From: JAJTZA01 sp041749815
Lineage (GTDB): Bacteria > Verrucomicrobiota > Verrucomicrobiia > Chthoniobacterales > Terrimicrobiaceae
DNA: 13,016 nucleotides
Reading direction: 5' to 3'
NCBI GenBank assembly: GCA_041749815.1
Contig: JBGTAR010000294.1
Span: 1-13,016 of the forward strand
Shown here piece after piece: positions 6,974-13,016 of this stretch; position 1 is the first letter of the stretch; every line of letters begins with the position of its first letter. The translations under genes were made by a program, and so were the position numbers. Below the pieces are notes generated by a model, which searched no databases, was not told the origin of the DNA, and saw only the letters and a list, made by a program, of their open reading frames with translations.

Positions 6974-6978
6974 CCTTT
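6974..6978 (-). promoter_or_regulatory. Ribosome-binding site of the ArsR-family gene
   Basis: Minus-strand AAAGG lies five bases upstream of the ATG at 6966-6968. It decides in favour of this start over the upstream in-frame ATG near 6989, which has only an AT-rich operator-like sequence in front of it. Confidence 0.6.
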
Positions 6979-6988
6979 TTCTGTTGCA

Positions 6989-7014
6989 TATTACTAAATA
7001 GAAATATAGTTATA
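6989..7014. promoter_or_regulatory. Probable 12-2-12 ArsR-type operator
   Basis: Left half TATTACTAAATA (6989-7000) and right half AATATAGTTATA (7003-7014) are an imperfect inverted repeat separated by GA; 9 of 12 positions pair. A 12-2-12 imperfect palindrome in AT-rich DNA is the known layout for ArsR/SmtB operators. It occupies the only space between the regulator and the operon and overlaps every plausible -10 element there, so binding should silence both directions. The role is inferred from layout and position. Confidence 0.62.
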
Positions 7015-7018
7015 TACT
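7005..7018 (+). promoter_or_regulatory. Candidate -10 elements of the persulfide operon
   Basis: TATAGT (7005-7010) and TATACT (7013-7018) resemble sigma-70 -10 hexamers; TTGCAT at 6984-6989 could be the -35 for the first with a short 15-base spacer. If the second is used, transcription would begin at about the ATG at 7024, giving a leaderless or nearly leaderless mRNA. I cannot choose between them from sequence. Confidence 0.4.
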
Positions 7019-7023
7019 ACCAA

Positions 7024-7593
7024 ATGAAAGCACACACATCAAGCATGGAAACATCCCCTCGTAAGGTCCGCCCCACTGACATTCAAAACCACAATGTGCT
7101 GTTTCTGGATGTGCGGACCCCTGCCGAGTTTGAAGAGGCGCACATTGAAGATTCGGTGCTGCATCCTTTGAGTGAATTGGATGGGGAAACTGTTGGGCGA
7201 CTTGCCGAGGGCAAGGACACCTGTGTGTTGATTTGCCGTTCTGGAAACCGCGCCAAGCAGGCCGCAGAGAAGCTTGATGCTTATGGGCTGCCATCCCTCT
7301 CGATCTTGGATGGTGGTGTGCAGGCTTGGGAGGCCGCGGGGCTGCCGCTCAAGCGGGGGGCGAATATGATGTCCCTGGAACGTCAGGTTCGCATCGCAGC
7401 CGGTTCACTGGTTTTTGTTGGGGCCATCCTGGGATATTTTGTGAATCCGGTTTGGATTGCTCTTTCGGGTTTTGTGGGAGCCGGGCTGGTCTTTGCCGGA
7501 ATCACCGACACCTGCGGCATGGGGATGTTGATCGCCAGAATGCCTTGGAATAACCGCCACTCTTCGGACACTTGCTGTTCCTCGAAAAACTAA
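7024..7593 (+). CDS. Rhodanese - DUF2892 membrane sulfurtransferase (YgaP-like)
   Basis: A 189-residue fusion. Residues about 15-108 are a rhodanese domain with LFLDVRTPAEFEEAHI at 26-41 and the active-site loop CRSGNRA at 71-77, Cys71 being the persulfide-carrying residue. Residues about 116-176 are a DUF2892 module with two hydrophobic helices (about 122-140 and 143-160), ending in ITDTCGMG with Cys164; two more cysteines are at 184-185. The layout matches E. coli YgaP, an inner-membrane sulfurtransferase whose gene also adjoins an ArsR regulator (YgaV). It likely moves sulfane sulfur at the inner membrane. The start at ATG 7024 is chosen because in-frame sequence further upstream overlaps the operator and the ArsR gene; ATG 7045 is an alternative. 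First gene of the operon; 15 bases separate it from the next. No Shine-Dalgarno site. Confidence 0.88.
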   Translation: MKAHTSSMETSPRKVRPTDIQNHNVLFLDVRTPAEFEEAHIEDSVLHPLSELDGETVGRLAEGKDTCVLICRSGNRAKQAAEKLDAYGLPSLSILDGGVQAWEAAGLPLKRGANMMSLERQVRIAAGSLVFVGAILGYFVNPVWIALSGFVGAGLVFAGITDTCGMGMLIARMPWNNRHSSDTCCSSKN

Positions 7594-7608
7594 CCCCACC
7601 CCCCTATT

Positions 7609-9045
7609 ATGGTCCTCAGACAAATCTTCGATCCCTACCTCGCGCAATACGCCTACCTGATTGGTTGTCAGCGTTCCGGTGAGGCCCTCATCATTGACCC
7701 GGAGCGTGACATCGTCCGCTATCAAAAGCTGGCAGACGAGAACGGGCTTCATATTTCTGCCGTTGCCGAGACGCATATCCATGCGGACTTTGTCAGCGGG
7801 GGCCGGGAATTTGCTGAGGACCCAAGCGTTCACTTATACCTCTCGGCTGAGGGGGGGAAGGACTGGACCTATCAATGGCCCGGTCAGCGACCAAACACCC
7901 ATCTCCTCAAGCATGGTGACACGTTTATGGTGGGAAACATCCGTGTGGAAGCCCTGCACACGCCGGGTCACACACCCGAGCATCTGAGTTTTCTCATCAC
8001 CGATCTGGGAGGAGGAGCCGACGCCCCGATTGCGTTGACAACCGGCGACTTTTTGTTTGTTGGGGATGTTGGGCGGCCGGACCTTCTGGAATCGGCGGCC
8101 GGGCAAAAAGGGGTGATGGAGCCTTCAGCGCGCACTCTGCAGGCCTCGCTTGTCGAGCGACTCAATCCCCTGAAAGATTACCTGCAGATTCTCCCAGCGC
8201 ACGGGGCCGGAAGCGCTTGTGGGAAAGCCCTTGGAGCCGTGCCCACAACGACGCTGGGATACGAACGGCATTTTAACAAACCCCTGCGCCAGGCCGCAGC
8301 GGACCCCGCGGGCTTTGTGAAGGAAATCCTGCGAGGTCAACCCGAGCCGCCGATTTATTTTGCAACAATGAAGCGGGTCAACCGCGATGGAATCCGGATC
8401 AAAGGCGGAGTGCCCAAAGCGCTGCATCTGACGGTTCAGCAGGCAAAAGCCATGGTTGCGGATACCGCTGCCAAGGTTCTTGACAGCAGAGATTCCAGGG
8501 ACACCTTCACCGAAGGTCATCTCCCCCGGGCGATCCATGTCCCGCTTAATGGCCCGTTTTTTAGTGCGGGAGCTGGATCTTTCGTCACGGAAGATGAAAA
8601 AATTCTCGTCGTCGCTGAGAGCCAGGCAGCAGCTGAAATTGCCGCGGTGCAACTTTTTCGCATCGGTCTGGACGGCCTGACGGGGTGGATCACATTCCAC
8701 GAGTGGGCGGAGGCTGGTGAGGAAGTTTTAATGGCTGAGCGCATCATGTTTTCTGACTTCGATCGGGAGAAAGCCGGGAACCAGGGTGTCATCCTGGATG
8801 TGCGAACCACTTCGGAATTTGAGGAGGGGCACCTTCCCGGGGCGCTCTCGATCCCCTACACTCGCTTGCGGGCCCGTCTCGATGAAGTGCCGGTGGGACA
8901 AACGCTTTTTATCCACTGCGGCAGTGGGAAACGAGCCTCCCTGGCATCTTCGTTCCTCACATCCATGGGCTTTCAAACCATCCACATCGATGGCGTGTGC
9001 GCTGAGTGTGAGCGCATAGCCAGCGGTCAGGGGATCACGCACTGA
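7609..9045 (+). CDS. cstB: CstB-type persulfide dioxygenase - rhodanese fusion
   Basis: A 478-residue three-domain protein. Residues about 1-240 are a metallo-beta-lactamase-fold persulfide dioxygenase of the ETHE1 type: THIHADF (His56, His58, Asp60), HTPGHTPEH (His117, His121), TTGDFLFVGDVGRPDL (Asp147) and PAHGAGSACG (His198, Cys204). The three likely Fe(II) ligands by analogy with ETHE1 are His56, His121 and Asp147. Residues about 270-375 are a pseudo-rhodanese whose catalytic Cys position reads AESQ. Residues about 378-470 are an active rhodanese with HCGSGKRA, Cys437. Staphylococcal CstB (~444 residues) has this same order and converts persulfide to thiosulfate; it oxidises persulfide to sulfite, then the rhodanese transfers a sulfane sulfur. 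An additional CAEC (464-467) sits near the C-terminus. It is followed by the TauE gene after 4 bases, consistent with export of the sulfite/thiosulfate product. Confidence 0.92.
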   Translation: MVLRQIFDPYLAQYAYLIGCQRSGEALIIDPERDIVRYQKLADENGLHISAVAETHIHADFVSGGREFAEDPSVHLYLSAEGGKDWTYQWPGQRPNTHLLKHGDTFMVGNIRVEALHTPGHTPEHLSFLITDLGGGADAPIALTTGDFLFVGDVGRPDLLESAAGQKGVMEPSARTLQASLVERLNPLKDYLQILPAHGAGSACGKALGAVPTTTLGYERHFNKPLRQAAADPAGFVKEILRGQPEPPIYFATMKRVNRDGIRIKGGVPKALHLTVQQAKAMVADTAAKVLDSRDSRDTFTEGHLPRAIHVPLNGPFFSAGAGSFVTEDEKILVVAESQAAAEIAAVQLFRIGLDGLTGWITFHEWAEAGEEVLMAERIMFSDFDREKAGNQGVILDVRTTSEFEEGHLPGALSIPYTRLRARLDEVPVGQTLFIHCGSGKRASLASSFLTSMGFQTIHIDGVCAECERIASGQGITH

Positions 9046-9049
9046 TTCG

Positions 9050-9901
9050 GTGATCGATGCCGTCCTATGCGGGGTGCTGGTGGGGGGTTCTCTCGGCCTG
9101 ACAGGAGGTGGGGGGTCGATTTTTGCCGTTCCCCTCCTGCTCTATGTTCTGGGTGTGCCACTGCGCGAGTCCGTCGCGGTGTCGTTGGCTGTGGTCGGGC
9201 TGACAGCGCTTTATGGGGCCGTATTTCAGCGTCGTCTTGTTCAATGGCGAGCTGGTGGAATGCTGGGGGTGGGGGGGATTCTGGGTGCGCCGCTGGGGGC
9301 AACACTTGGAGCGGCCTTGCCTGAGCTGCTCACTCTCTCGCTTTTTTCGGCCCTGATGCTTTTTATTGGCGTTAAAATGTGGCGCAACAGCGGTGCTCAG
9401 GAAGTACCGCTCACAGCGTTTTCCTGCCGCAGAGACCCGGATGGGGTTTTGAGGTTCCACTGGCCATGTGCCGGAAAACTCATGGTTGCCGGCGCGGTGA
9501 CAGGGATTCTGTCAGGGATCTTTGGTGTGGGGGGAGGGTTCCTTGTGGTGCCAGCCCTCTTGATTGTGACCGCCATGCCCATGGATCGGGCCCTTGCGAC
9601 CTCTCTGGTTGGAATTGCGCTGATCAGCGCGGCAGCTTTTACGGCAAATCTCTTCGTATTGGAAAATTTTCCGCTGGCCCTGGCGGCCTGGTTCCTTGGA
9701 GGAGGAGCCATTGGGATGACCGCGGGAGTGGTCTTTAAAACGCGTCTTCCCACGCCCATGCTCAAAAGAATCTTTGCTGCTGCAATGATCGGGGTCGCCT
9801 TATGGATACTCGGTCAGCAGGCTATTGCGTCACGTCCCGATGGCGGGGTGATGGATGCGGAAGCCAAAGAAAATTCAACACATCAACAACCCAAACCATG
9901 A
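9050..9901 (+). CDS. TauE/SafE-family sulfur-oxyanion exporter
   Basis: A 283-residue integral membrane protein with about eight hydrophobic segments in two repeats. The family's glycine-rich hallmark appears twice: LTGGGGSIFAVPLL at about 17-30 and IFGVGGGFLVVPALL at about 157-171. TauE/SafE proteins export sulfite, sulfoacetate and related sulfur oxyanions. The loop between the two halves (about 110-143) is hydrophilic and carries Cys126 and Cys140. The start is GTG at 9050-9052, four bases after the cstB stop; no in-frame ATG precedes the first membrane segment. Its TGA (9899-9901) overlaps the next ATG as ATGA. Placed between a persulfide dioxygenase and a persulfide reductase, it likely removes the sulfite or thiosulfate they make (inference). 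The last ~25 residues are hydrophilic and probably cytoplasmic or disordered. Confidence 0.9.
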   Translation: MIDAVLCGVLVGGSLGLTGGGGSIFAVPLLLYVLGVPLRESVAVSLAVVGLTALYGAVFQRRLVQWRAGGMLGVGGILGAPLGATLGAALPELLTLSLFSALMLFIGVKMWRNSGAQEVPLTAFSCRRDPDGVLRFHWPCAGKLMVAGAVTGILSGIFGVGGGFLVVPALLIVTAMPMDRALATSLVGIALISAAAFTANLFVLENFPLALAAWFLGGGAIGMTAGVVFKTRLPTPMLKRIFAAAMIGVALWILGQQAIASRPDGGVMDAEAKENSTHQQPKP

Positions 9902-11541
9902 ATAAACGAATCCTGATCGTCGGCGGAGTTGCCGGCGGAGCATCCTGCGCCGCGCGACTGCGGCGCCTTGACGAACACGCCGAAATCCACATTTTTGAGA
10001 AAGGCCCGTATGTGTCTTTTGCGAACTGCGGTCTGCCCTACTTTGTTGGAGGAGTGATCCCATCTGAAGAAGATCTCCTTGTCGCCAGTGCGGACCTTTT
10101 CCGCGACCGCTTCAACATCACGGTTCATGAACTGACGGAGGTTGTTTCCATTGACCGGGCCAACTCGACCATTGAAGTCCGTTCCGTGAAATCTGGGGAA
10201 ACACAGAGCGAACACTACGACGCCCTCGTGCTTTCTCCGGGAGCGTTGCCTGTGCGTCCTCCGCTTCCAGGTATTGATCTGCCCGGGATTTATACCCTGC
10301 GTAATATTCCGGACAGCCAGGCCATTCGGTCATGGATCGATGAGCGCAAGGCCCGCTCGGCTGTTGTGGTCGGTGGCGGTTTTATCGGCTTGGAAATGGC
10401 CGAAAACTTCCTGCACCGTGGCATCGAGGTGATCGTGGTGGAAATGCTCGATCAGGTGATGCCGCCCCTCGATCCGGAGATTGCCGGAGTGGTTGCCAAT
10501 CATTTGCGTAAAAATGGGGCAACCCTGGCACTGGGGGATGGAGTCGCCGGTTTTGAGCAACTTGCCGATGGCCAACTCGGGGTCCAGACAAACAGCGGCA
10601 AGCTCCACACAGCCGATCTCGTCATTCTTGCCATTGGCGTCCGACCGGACACCTCCCTCGCCAAGGCGGCCGGCCTCAAAATTGGGGGACGCGGCGGGAT
10701 CGCCACCGATGAACACATGCGGACCAGTGACCCAAAAATCTTTGCGGTGGGTGATGCGGTCGAAGTGCGTGACTGGATTTCCGGAGAGCCGACACTCCTC
10801 GCGCTTGCCGGCCCCGCCAACCGTCAGGGACGCATTGCTGCTGATGTGATTTGTGGACGGGACTCGCGCTTCCGTGGTGTTCAAGGAACAGCCATTTGCG
10901 GGGTGTGCGGATTGCAGGTCGCCTCGACGGGTGCCAGTGAGAAGTCCCTGGTCCGGGCTGGTGATACCGATTATGAAAAAATATACATCCATCCCAATCA
11001 ACATTCCGGCTACTATCCCGGGGCAAAACAAATGAGCCTCAAGTTGGTTTTTCGTCCCTCGGACGGCTCCCTGCTTGGAGCCCAGGGCGTTGGGGAGGAG
11101 GGCGTGGACCGTCGCATCGACGTGATTGCCACCCTGATCCAAAAACACGGAACCGTGTTTGATCTCGAAGAAGCCGAACTTTGTTATGCCCCGCAGTTTG
11201 GAGCAGCCAAAGACGCCGCCAATTTCGCTGGCATGGTTGCTGCGGATTGGCTGCGAGGAGATATGCCAATCGTTCATTGGAGCGAGCCGGCACCCGAGGA
11301 CACAATTTTCCTCGACGTCCGGAGTGCGAAGGAATTTGCAGGTGGCCATGCTTTAGGTGCTGTCAATATTCCCGTGGAGGAAATTCGCGCCCGCCTTTCG
11401 GAGATTCCCTCAGATAAAGACATCCGCGCCTACTGCGCCGTGGGGATGCGCGGTTATCTTGCCACCAGAATTCTTATGCAGAGCGGGATCCCAGCAAGAA
11501 ACCTTTCGGGGGGCTGGTTGTCCCAGCCGGGTGGTGTTTAG
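9898..11541 (+). CDS. cdr: CoA-disulfide reductase - rhodanese fusion (persulfide reductase)
   Basis: A 547-residue flavoprotein-rhodanese. Residues 1-~455 are a pyridine-nucleotide-disulfide oxidoreductase: FAD-binding GGVAGGASCAARLRR at 9-23, single active-site Cys44 in SFANCGLPYF, NAD(P)H-binding VVGGGFIGLEMAE, and the second FAD motif FAVGDAVEV, followed by the dimerisation domain. Residues about 460-547 are a rhodanese ending in YCAVGMRGYLA with active Cys513. This CoADR-RHD architecture is known to reduce CoA-persulfide and polysulfides using NAD(P)H, releasing sulfide. I start at ATG 9898-9900, which overlaps the TauE stop as ATGA; the in-frame sequence before it lies inside tauE and adds 32 unrelated residues. 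It is the last gene of the operon; its TAG is followed by a 229-base gap. Confidence 0.92.
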   Translation: MNKRILIVGGVAGGASCAARLRRLDEHAEIHIFEKGPYVSFANCGLPYFVGGVIPSEEDLLVASADLFRDRFNITVHELTEVVSIDRANSTIEVRSVKSGETQSEHYDALVLSPGALPVRPPLPGIDLPGIYTLRNIPDSQAIRSWIDERKARSAVVVGGGFIGLEMAENFLHRGIEVIVVEMLDQVMPPLDPEIAGVVANHLRKNGATLALGDGVAGFEQLADGQLGVQTNSGKLHTADLVILAIGVRPDTSLAKAAGLKIGGRGGIATDEHMRTSDPKIFAVGDAVEVRDWISGEPTLLALAGPANRQGRIAADVICGRDSRFRGVQGTAICGVCGLQVASTGASEKSLVRAGDTDYEKIYIHPNQHSGYYPGAKQMSLKLVFRPSDGSLLGAQGVGEEGVDRRIDVIATLIQKHGTVFDLEEAELCYAPQFGAAKDAANFAGMVAADWLRGDMPIVHWSEPAPEDTIFLDVRSAKEFAGGHALGAVNIPVEEIRARLSEIPSDKDIRAYCAVGMRGYLATRILMQSGIPARNLSGGWLSQPGGV

Positions 11542-11618
11542 AGTCCCAAAAGTGTGACCAGAAAACCCCGGCAAATTTCGAACATGCACATCCTGAATTC
11601 TGAGGAAACACCATGCTT

Positions 11619-11631
11619 GGAGGAAACCTCC
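11619..11631 (+). repeat. Short hairpin after the persulfide operon
   Basis: GGAGG-AAA-CCTCC is a perfect 5-bp stem with a 3-base loop, 78 bases after the cdr stop. No U-run follows directly; the next A-run (11643-11649) is on the plus strand, i.e. a T-run for minus-strand transcription. So it is at best a weak terminator. Confidence 0.3.
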
Positions 11632-11635
11632 CGCA

Positions 11636-11685
11636 GAGACACAAAAAAATCCAGGTGCCAGAACTCATTCCTCTCTCTGTGTCTC
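11636..11685. repeat. Inverted repeat with a 34-base loop
   Basis: GAGACACA at 11636-11643 pairs exactly with TGTGTCTC at 11678-11685. The arms sit between the cdr stop and the kdsA promoter candidate. A terminator or a small structured leader is possible; chance is not excluded for 8-bp arms. Confidence 0.3.
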
Positions 11686-11705
11686 AGTCGCCCCATGCGA
11701 TTCTC

Positions 11706-11734
11706 TTGATGTGAATTTTTTTTGGGTATATCAA
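11706..11734 (+). promoter_or_regulatory. Weak promoter candidate for kdsA
   Basis: TTGATG (11706-11711) and TATCAA (11729-11734) are spaced by 17 bases in an AT-rich stretch with a run of eight T, about 37 bases before the kdsA ATG. Match to the -35 consensus is fair and to the -10 poor. Confidence 0.28.
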
Positions 11735-11770
11735 GTTGCGAAATCCCGGTTGATTCGCGATATCTTACCG

Positions 11771-12595
11771 ATGTCATTAAAGAAGTCCTCGAAGTCCAGC
11801 CCGCCAATGCCCGGTGGAAAAGACCTTTTCCTGATCCTTGGACCCTGTGTGATTGAAAGCCCGGCCTTTGTCCGGCGTATGGCAAAAAAAATTAAAACCA
11901 TCTGCGAGGGGGAGGGCGTAAAATTCGTTTTTAAGGCCTCCTACGACAAAGCCAACCGGACCTCCCCCAAATCCTATCGAGGCATTGGCGTACGGGAAGG
12001 CTGTGAGTTATTGGCCACCATCGGTGCCGAGCTTGGGGTGCCGGTCACATCGGATGTTCACACCCCCGAGGAAATTGCGACGGCTTCAGAGTATTTGGAC
12101 ATCTTGCAAATCCCCGCCTTCCTGTGTCGTCAGACGGACTTGATCTTTGCGGCCGGTGCCTCTGGATGTGTCGTTAACGTCAAGAAGGGGCAGTTCCTTG
12201 CCCCGTGGGACGTGAAAAATATTGCCGACAAGCTGGTTGCTGCGGGCTGCCGTCATTTCTTTTTCACCGAACGTGGAACAACCTTCGGATACAATAATCT
12301 TGTCGCGGACATGCGCTCCATCTATTGGATTCAGGAACAAAAGTTCCGCGTCGTTTTTGATGCCACTCACTCGGTGCAACGCCCTGGCAGTGGCGGGGAT
12401 AGCACAGGCGGGGATGGGGTGCTTGCGCCCGTTCTTGCCCGAGCTGCCGTGGCAGCAGGCTGCGATGGAATATTTTTAGAAACGCATGAAAATCCAGCAC
12501 GAGCCCTTTCTGACGGTCCCAACCAAATCCCTCTTCGCCAGCTTCCACGCCTCATCGGCCAGCTCCAACGCATCAGGAATGAAGTCCTTCGTTAA
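11771..12595 (+). CDS. kdsA: 3-deoxy-8-phosphooctulonate (Kdo-8-P) synthase, metal-dependent class
   Basis: A 274-residue TIM-barrel enzyme (family usual ~260-285). It condenses phosphoenolpyruvate with arabinose-5-phosphate to Kdo-8-phosphate in the cytoplasm, for the LPS inner core. Visible motifs: LGPCVIES at 23-30, FKASYDKANRTS, SDVHTPEE, KKGQFLAPWD, DATHSVQRP and ETHENPARALSDGPNQ. Cys26, His200, Glu237 and Asp248 correspond in identity and exact spacing (174, 37, 11) to the Cys11/His185/Glu222/Asp233 metal site of Aquifex aeolicus KdsA, so this is the metal-requiring class, not the E. coli type with Asn. I start at ATG 11771 (MSLKKSSKSS); ATG 11807 is possible, and the upstream GTG at 11711 is rejected. 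No Shine-Dalgarno site is seen. Its end overlaps the next gene by 17 bases. Confidence 0.95.
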   Translation: MSLKKSSKSSPPMPGGKDLFLILGPCVIESPAFVRRMAKKIKTICEGEGVKFVFKASYDKANRTSPKSYRGIGVREGCELLATIGAELGVPVTSDVHTPEEIATASEYLDILQIPAFLCRQTDLIFAAGASGCVVNVKKGQFLAPWDVKNIADKLVAAGCRHFFFTERGTTFGYNNLVADMRSIYWIQEQKFRVVFDATHSVQRPGSGGDSTGGDGVLAPVLARAAVAAGCDGIFLETHENPARALSDGPNQIPLRQLPRLIGQLQRIRNEVLR

Positions 12596-13016
12596 CCCCT
12601 TCTGCCGTCAACTTCTGTTTTTCCTGGTTGCGGTGATTTCACCGGTCGCTGGGATCGCACAAGAAGGGGAGAAAAAGGAGGAGACACCCGCAGCCGTGGC
12701 TCCCTCTTCTGATGAGGAGATTGATCTTTCCATGATTCCTCCCGGCCAACCTGTCAAGGGCCTCAAAATTCCCTACTACGGCGCGGATGGCACCACCCTG
12801 CAAATGACGTTTGAGGCCGAGGTCGCCCGGCGGGTCGATGACATCAACATCGAGTTGGAGAATCTCAAGATCGACGCCGTGGGAGATGATGAAAAAAAGT
12901 TTCTCGTCGAGATGCCACAATCGGTCTTTAACATTGAATCCCGGATGCTCACGGGCGAAAATGGTGTTTTGATCAAGAGGGATGACTTCGAGATCCGCGG
13001 AAAAGCTGCCGAGTTT
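12579..13016 (+). CDS. Secreted LptC-like LPS-transport protein, N-terminal part
   Basis: Reads from ATG 12579 to the right edge with no stop (146 codons). The N-terminus has a signal peptide or anchor: basic MKSFVNPFCRQ, then hydrophobic LLFFLVAVISPVAG, with likely cleavage near AGIA-QEG. A Glu/Pro/Ala-rich linker to about residue 50 is followed by a beta-rich domain with a repeat-like pattern, ending in GVLIKRDDFEIRGKAAEF. That last segment resembles the LptA/LptC (OstA-like) jelly-roll ladder, in which phrases such as R-x-DDFE-hTG recur. Being tied to kdsA by a 17-base overlap supports a role in LPS export; in many Gram-negatives lptC/lptA follow Kdo genes. The family assignment is tentative because only the first part is visible and I cannot search. 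Alternative: an unrelated periplasmic protein of the lineage. Confidence 0.6.
   Translation, partial: MKSFVNPFCRQLLFFLVAVISPVAGIAQEGEKKEETPAAVAPSSDEEIDLSMIPPGQPVKGLKIPYYGADGTTLQMTFEAEVARRVDDINIELENLKIDAVGDDEKKFLVEMPQSVFNIESRMLTGENGVLIKRDDFEIRGKAAEF

Larger units (their letters stand above)
11542..11770 (+). other. Intergenic gap between the persulfide operon and kdsA
   Basis: I see no credible protein here; the nominal frame from GTG 11711 extends kdsA by 20 residues (NFFWVYQVAK...) unlike any KdsA N-terminus. The segment has two inverted repeats (GGAGG-AAA-CCTCC at 11619-11631 and an 8-bp arm pair at 11636-11643 / 11678-11685) and an AT-rich stretch before kdsA at about 11706-11734. These could hold the operon's terminator and the kdsA promoter. 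Confidence 0.55.

Noticed and set aside
6817..7023. In-frame upstream extension of the rhodanese-DUF2892 protein
   Set aside because: It would run antisense through the ArsR gene and the operator; the rhodanese fold begins after ATG 7024.
7834..8106. Minus-strand open frames inside cstB
   Set aside because: Shadow frames with no domain, antisense to a metallo-beta-lactamase domain with all metal ligands.
9802..9897. In-frame upstream extension of the CoA-disulfide reductase
   Set aside because: It lies within tauE; the FAD-binding strand starts right after ATG 9898, which overlaps the tauE stop.
10330..11349. 339-codon open frame on the minus strand
   Set aside because: It lies entirely antisense to the CoADR-rhodanese gene, whose motifs and domain order are unmistakable. 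The antisense translation has no recognisable domain and is a shadow of high-GC codon bias.
11711..11770. KdsA extension from GTG 11711
   Set aside because: The added residues are unlike KdsA and the DNA is AT-rich and promoter-like; ATG 11771 gives a typical length.

Overview
The window reads as chromosomal DNA from a Gram-negative bacterium of moderately high GC. It carries kdsA (Kdo synthesis), a probable LptC-like gene and a surface-polysaccharide glycosyltransferase operon, so an LPS-type outer membrane is likely. Most start codons lack a clear Shine-Dalgarno sequence. Together with the gene content this would fit a Verrucomicrobiota-like lineage, but that placement is only an impression. 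I see no rRNA, tRNA, CRISPR array, insertion sequence or phage gene.

Region 1 (1-4708, minus strand) is a five-gene operon for building a glycan. In transcription order it encodes an NDP-4-keto-sugar reductase/epimerase-like SDR enzyme, a GT2 glycosyltransferase, a fused WecG/TagA (GT26)-GT4 glycosyltransferase, a second GT2 enzyme, and the start of a GT9/heptosyltransferase-like gene that leaves the window on the left. All four junctions are 4-nt stop/start overlaps (ATGA or GTGA), so the genes are probably translationally coupled. The published start of two genes would be mis-called without noticing this.

Region 2 (4758-6581) holds a divergent stand-alone CHAD-domain gene and, convergent with it, a GT-A-type glycosyltransferase-like gene of unknown substrate.

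Region 3 (6654-11541) is a reactive-sulfur (persulfide) detoxification island. A divergent ArsR-family repressor with a CxxxC pair in its last helix faces an operon of rhodanese-DUF2892 membrane protein, CstB-type persulfide dioxygenase-rhodanese fusion, TauE/SafE exporter and CoA-disulfide reductase-rhodanese fusion. The short AT-rich space between regulator and operon contains a 12-2-12 imperfect palindrome typical in layout of ArsR/SmtB operators. The inferred flow is: persulfide is sensed by the repressor, oxidised by the dioxygenase to sulfite, handled as thiosulfate by the rhodanese domains, exported by TauE, and low-molecular-weight persulfides are reduced by the flavoprotein. No sulfide:quinone reductase is in the window.

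Region 4 (11542-13016) begins with a 229-base gap, then kdsA of the metal-dependent class, overlapped by 17 bases by the start of a secreted LptC-like gene that leaves the window on the right.
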